A stretch of DNA of 6,120 bases from an uncultured Lachnospiraceae bacterium. Lineage in GTDB: Bacteria; Bacillota; Clostridia; Lachnospirales; Lachnospiraceae. The notes beneath the pieces are model-generated. The model was not told the origin of the DNA and did no database searches. It saw only the letters and a list, made by a program, of their open reading frames with translations. The stretch is from positions 1-6,120 of the forward strand of contig CANOFI010000146.1 in assembly GCA_947565255.1 (NCBI GenBank), written 5' to 3'. Position 1 is the stretch's first letter. Each line of letters opens with the position of its first letter. Shown here in pieces: positions 5,954 to 6,120 of this stretch. The position numbers were made by a program, and so were the translations under genes.

Positions 5954-6120
5954 ATGATTTTGCATATATCTGTATCAGCCATTATGTTTTGGATGATTGG
6001 ATTTCAGCAGTCATTCCGCGTACATGAAAAGAATGATTTCTATAATGATATGCAGCATACGGTGCCCGAAATGAATCAAAAGAAAAGCACAGCAAAAGTG
6101 TATGTAGAAAAGAAGACAGG
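5954..6120 (+). CDS. Possible 5' end of a membrane-anchored protein, truncated by the window
   Basis: From the ATG at 5954 the frame is open to the window edge (55 full codons). The first 18 residues are hydrophobic (ILHISVSAIMFWMIGF), followed by a hydrophilic lysine-rich segment (NQKKSTAKVYVEKK), the pattern of a signal anchor and an extracytoplasmic domain. In-frame alternatives are ATG 5984 and 5993. None has a good Shine-Dalgarno, and only 20 bases separate 5954 from the divergent peptidase start, leaving no room for ordinary promoters between them. On the opposite strand the same region also has open frames, so the call is tentative. No family is recognised. Confidence 0.4.
   Translation, partial: MILHISVSAIMFWMIGFQQSFRVHEKNDFYNDMQHTVPEMNQKKSTAKVYVEKKT

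Noticed and set aside
6011..6118. Minus-strand frame that could be the tail of a membrane protein
   Set aside because: It is open for 35 codons and hydrophobic, but rich in Phe, Leu and Cys as expected opposite A-rich coding sequence; the plus-strand reading has better amino-acid composition.

Overview
The window looks like chromosomal DNA from a low-to-middling GC Gram-positive anaerobe of the Clostridia, most likely Lachnospiraceae or a relative. The pointers are a type I-alpha glutamine synthetase followed directly by an ANTAR-domain antiterminator, a dapF-dapL pair, AGGAGG-type ribosome binding sites and AT-rich intergenic DNA. This is inferred from gene content alone; nothing in the window fixes the species.

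Layout. Positions 1-452 hold no convincing gene. They carry a near-consensus leftward promoter (136-164) whose transcript leaves the window at base 1, and a near-consensus rightward promoter (372-400) for the first gene. Then come, all rightward: a glutamine synthetase homologue (453-1784), a pseudo-receiver plus ANTAR RNA-binding antiterminator (1789-2337, 4 nt downstream), a possible 41-codon small ORF (2339-2464), diaminopimelate epimerase dapF (2430-3296) and LL-diaminopimelate aminotransferase dapL (3358-4572). I see no GC-rich terminator between them, so they could form one transcript. Positions 4581-4740 hold a 160-base nested inverted repeat with a 20-bp closing stem, between dapL and a convergent gene. 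That gene (4767-5933, minus) encodes a membrane-anchored M23 metallopeptidase. Beyond it, a rightward open frame (5954 onward) with a hydrophobic N-terminus runs off the window.

How the genes fit together. DapL makes LL-diaminopimelate from tetrahydrodipicolinate in one step, and DapF epimerises it to meso-diaminopimelate for peptidoglycan and lysine. The M23 protein acts on peptidoglycan, so the right half has a cell-wall theme. The left half looks like nitrogen control.

The most notable observation is that the glutamine synthetase homologue appears to lack two of the three ligands of the n2 (ATP-side) metal (Glu to Gln131, Glu to Leu332) and the nearby Arg (Gln334), while keeping the n1 site and the fold motifs. 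Its partner is an ANTAR protein whose receiver domain lacks the phosphoacceptor Asp and conserved Lys. Together they resemble a ligand-sensing pseudoenzyme paired with an unphosphorylatable antiterminator, loosely like AmiC-AmiR. This is a hypothesis. The residue changes are read directly from the sequence, but the alignment was made by eye against remembered family motifs.
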